Source: Acidobacteriaceae bacterium
Lineage (GTDB): Bacteria > Acidobacteriota > Terriglobia > Terriglobales > Acidobacteriaceae
Direction: 5' to 3'
Length of the DNA: 14,587 nucleotides
Assembly: GCA_003133425.1 (NCBI GenBank)
Contig: PKXI01000156.1
Span: 963-15,549 of the forward strand
Position 1 is the stretch's first letter. Every line of letters begins with the position of its first letter. The position numbers and the translations under genes were made by a program. The notes under the pieces were generated by a model. That model was given only the letters and a program-made list of their open reading frames with translations, was not told the origin of the DNA and made no database searches. Positions 13,967-14,587 of this stretch are shown here, piece after piece.

Positions 13967-14587
13967 TTATGTGGGCGTACGCAGCAGAAGGTACCCGCCA
14001 ACCAGCGCAAAAAGGATGTCGGAGGACCAGGCGGCGAGGGCGGCGGGCAGATAATTCACGTTGCCCATGGCGCCGAACAGGCCATCGACCACCCAGTACG
14101 CGAGGGCCACGGCAATGGCCATGGCAATGGCGGTAAGCGAGCCGCGGCGGCCCATGGAGAGCGCAAAGGGTATGGCCAGCACCGCCATGACGATGGCGAT
14201 CAGCGGGTAGGCGAGCTTGTGCCACAGCGCGACGCGGAGACGCATGGTGTCAAAGCCGCTTTGGCGCAGGTCGCGAATGTAGCCGTCGAGCTGGCTGAAG
14301 TTCATCTCCTGCGATTGCAGATTTTCTTTTGTGAAGTACCCCGGATCTTCGTGAATCTCAGAGAACGTGGTCTGGCTGAACTCGCGAAACGCGGTGGGTT
14401 CGGCACCGTTCATGTCGCGTACCCAGCCGCTCTGGAAGTTCCAGGTGCTGCTATCCGTATCCCTGTAGACGCGGGCCGCGAAGATGCGCCGCGTGAGTTG
14501 AAATGTGGAAGGATCGAATTCGAAGATGGAGAGATTCGCGAACTCCTTGTGGTCGGGATCGAAGAACTGGTAGTAGAAGATGCGGCC
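13967..14587 (-). CDS. LptF/LptG-family permease, C-terminal part (5' end outside window)
   Basis: The frame is open without a stop from 14587 (right edge) to the TAA at 13967, giving the last 206 residues. Visible are the end of a periplasmic beta-rich (jellyroll-like) domain (FEFDPSTFQLTRRIFAARVY, then SSTWNFQSGWVRD) and a connecting region with SQLDGYIRDLRQSG. Three C-terminal membrane helices follow: KLAYPLIAIVMAVLAIPFAL, LTAIAMAIAVALAYWVVDGL and LPAALAAWSSDILFALVGGYLLL. This is the C-terminal layout of LptF/LptG (YjgP/YjgQ), inner-membrane subunits of the LPS transport bridge that work with LptB and LptC. LptF and LptG cannot be told apart from this part. An ATG at 14413 lies mid-domain and is not the true start. 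It sits upstream of and co-directional with the ABC exporter gene. Confidence 0.9.
   Translation of the reverse strand, partial: GRIFYYQFFDPDHKEFANLSIFEFDPSTFQLTRRIFAARVYRDTDSSTWNFQSGWVRDMNGAEPTAFREFSQTTFSEIHEDPGYFTKENLQSQEMNFSQLDGYIRDLRQSGFDTMRLRVALWHKLAYPLIAIVMAVLAIPFALSMGRRGSLTAIAMAIAVALAYWVVDGLFGAMGNVNYLPAALAAWSSDILFALVGGYLLLRTPT

Noticed and set aside
12948..14225. A 425-codon minus-strand open frame crossing the lptF/lptG end and the ABC exporter start
   Set aside because: The translation is rich in His, Arg and Pro with no domain, and it lies in another frame of two clear genes. It is a shadow.

Overview
The window suggests a flagellated, diderm, sugar-degrading soil-type bacterium of moderately high GC, most probably an acidobacterium (class Terriglobia). 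This assignment is an inference. It rests on the mix of a small FlbD protein with a polar-type motility cluster, an LptF/LptG permease (so an LPS-bearing outer membrane), a secreted family-20 hexosaminidase, a sugar-porter MFS protein and an actinobacterial/Bacteroidetes-type Bax-inhibitor-1 protein. No rRNA, tRNA, CRISPR array, transposase or prophage gene is visible. All but one of the protein genes look intact; lptF/lptG runs off the right edge.

Layout. On the left, minus strand, lie a REC-Hpt phosphorelay protein (2-778) and a secreted GH20 beta-N-acetylhexosaminidase (869-3010). Divergent from the hexosaminidase is a sugar-porter-like MFS transporter (3175-4968) with an unusual ~127-residue periplasmic insert. 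Its stop codon overlaps that of the convergent Bax-inhibitor-1 membrane protein (4965-5747).

The centre is a motility block. flbD-motA-motB reads leftward (7905 to 5936) and fliC, then fliD-fliS, reads rightward (8153-11983). The 247-bp gap between flbD and fliC carries two back-to-back matches to the flagellar sigma-28 (FliA) promoter, one facing each way. The late flagellar genes (filament, cap, export chaperone, stator and FlbD) thus appear to form one divergent sigma-28 unit.

On the right, a half-size ABC exporter (12173-13924) follows the 3' part of an LptF/LptG permease gene (13967 to beyond 14587). The two are co-directional and possibly one transcript.

The most unusual non-coding object fills the gap between the convergent fliS and ABC exporter genes exactly (11983-12171). 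It is a nested inverted-repeat element with perfect 15-bp ends and heptamer tandem arrays (GRGAMTA family) in both arms, running from stop codon to stop codon. Other points for a second look are FlbD sitting directly ahead of motAB, a duplicated ribosome-binding site with an in-frame second start in fliS, hook-IN-like modules inside the flagellin, and an Asp in place of the catalytic Glu in the ABC exporter.
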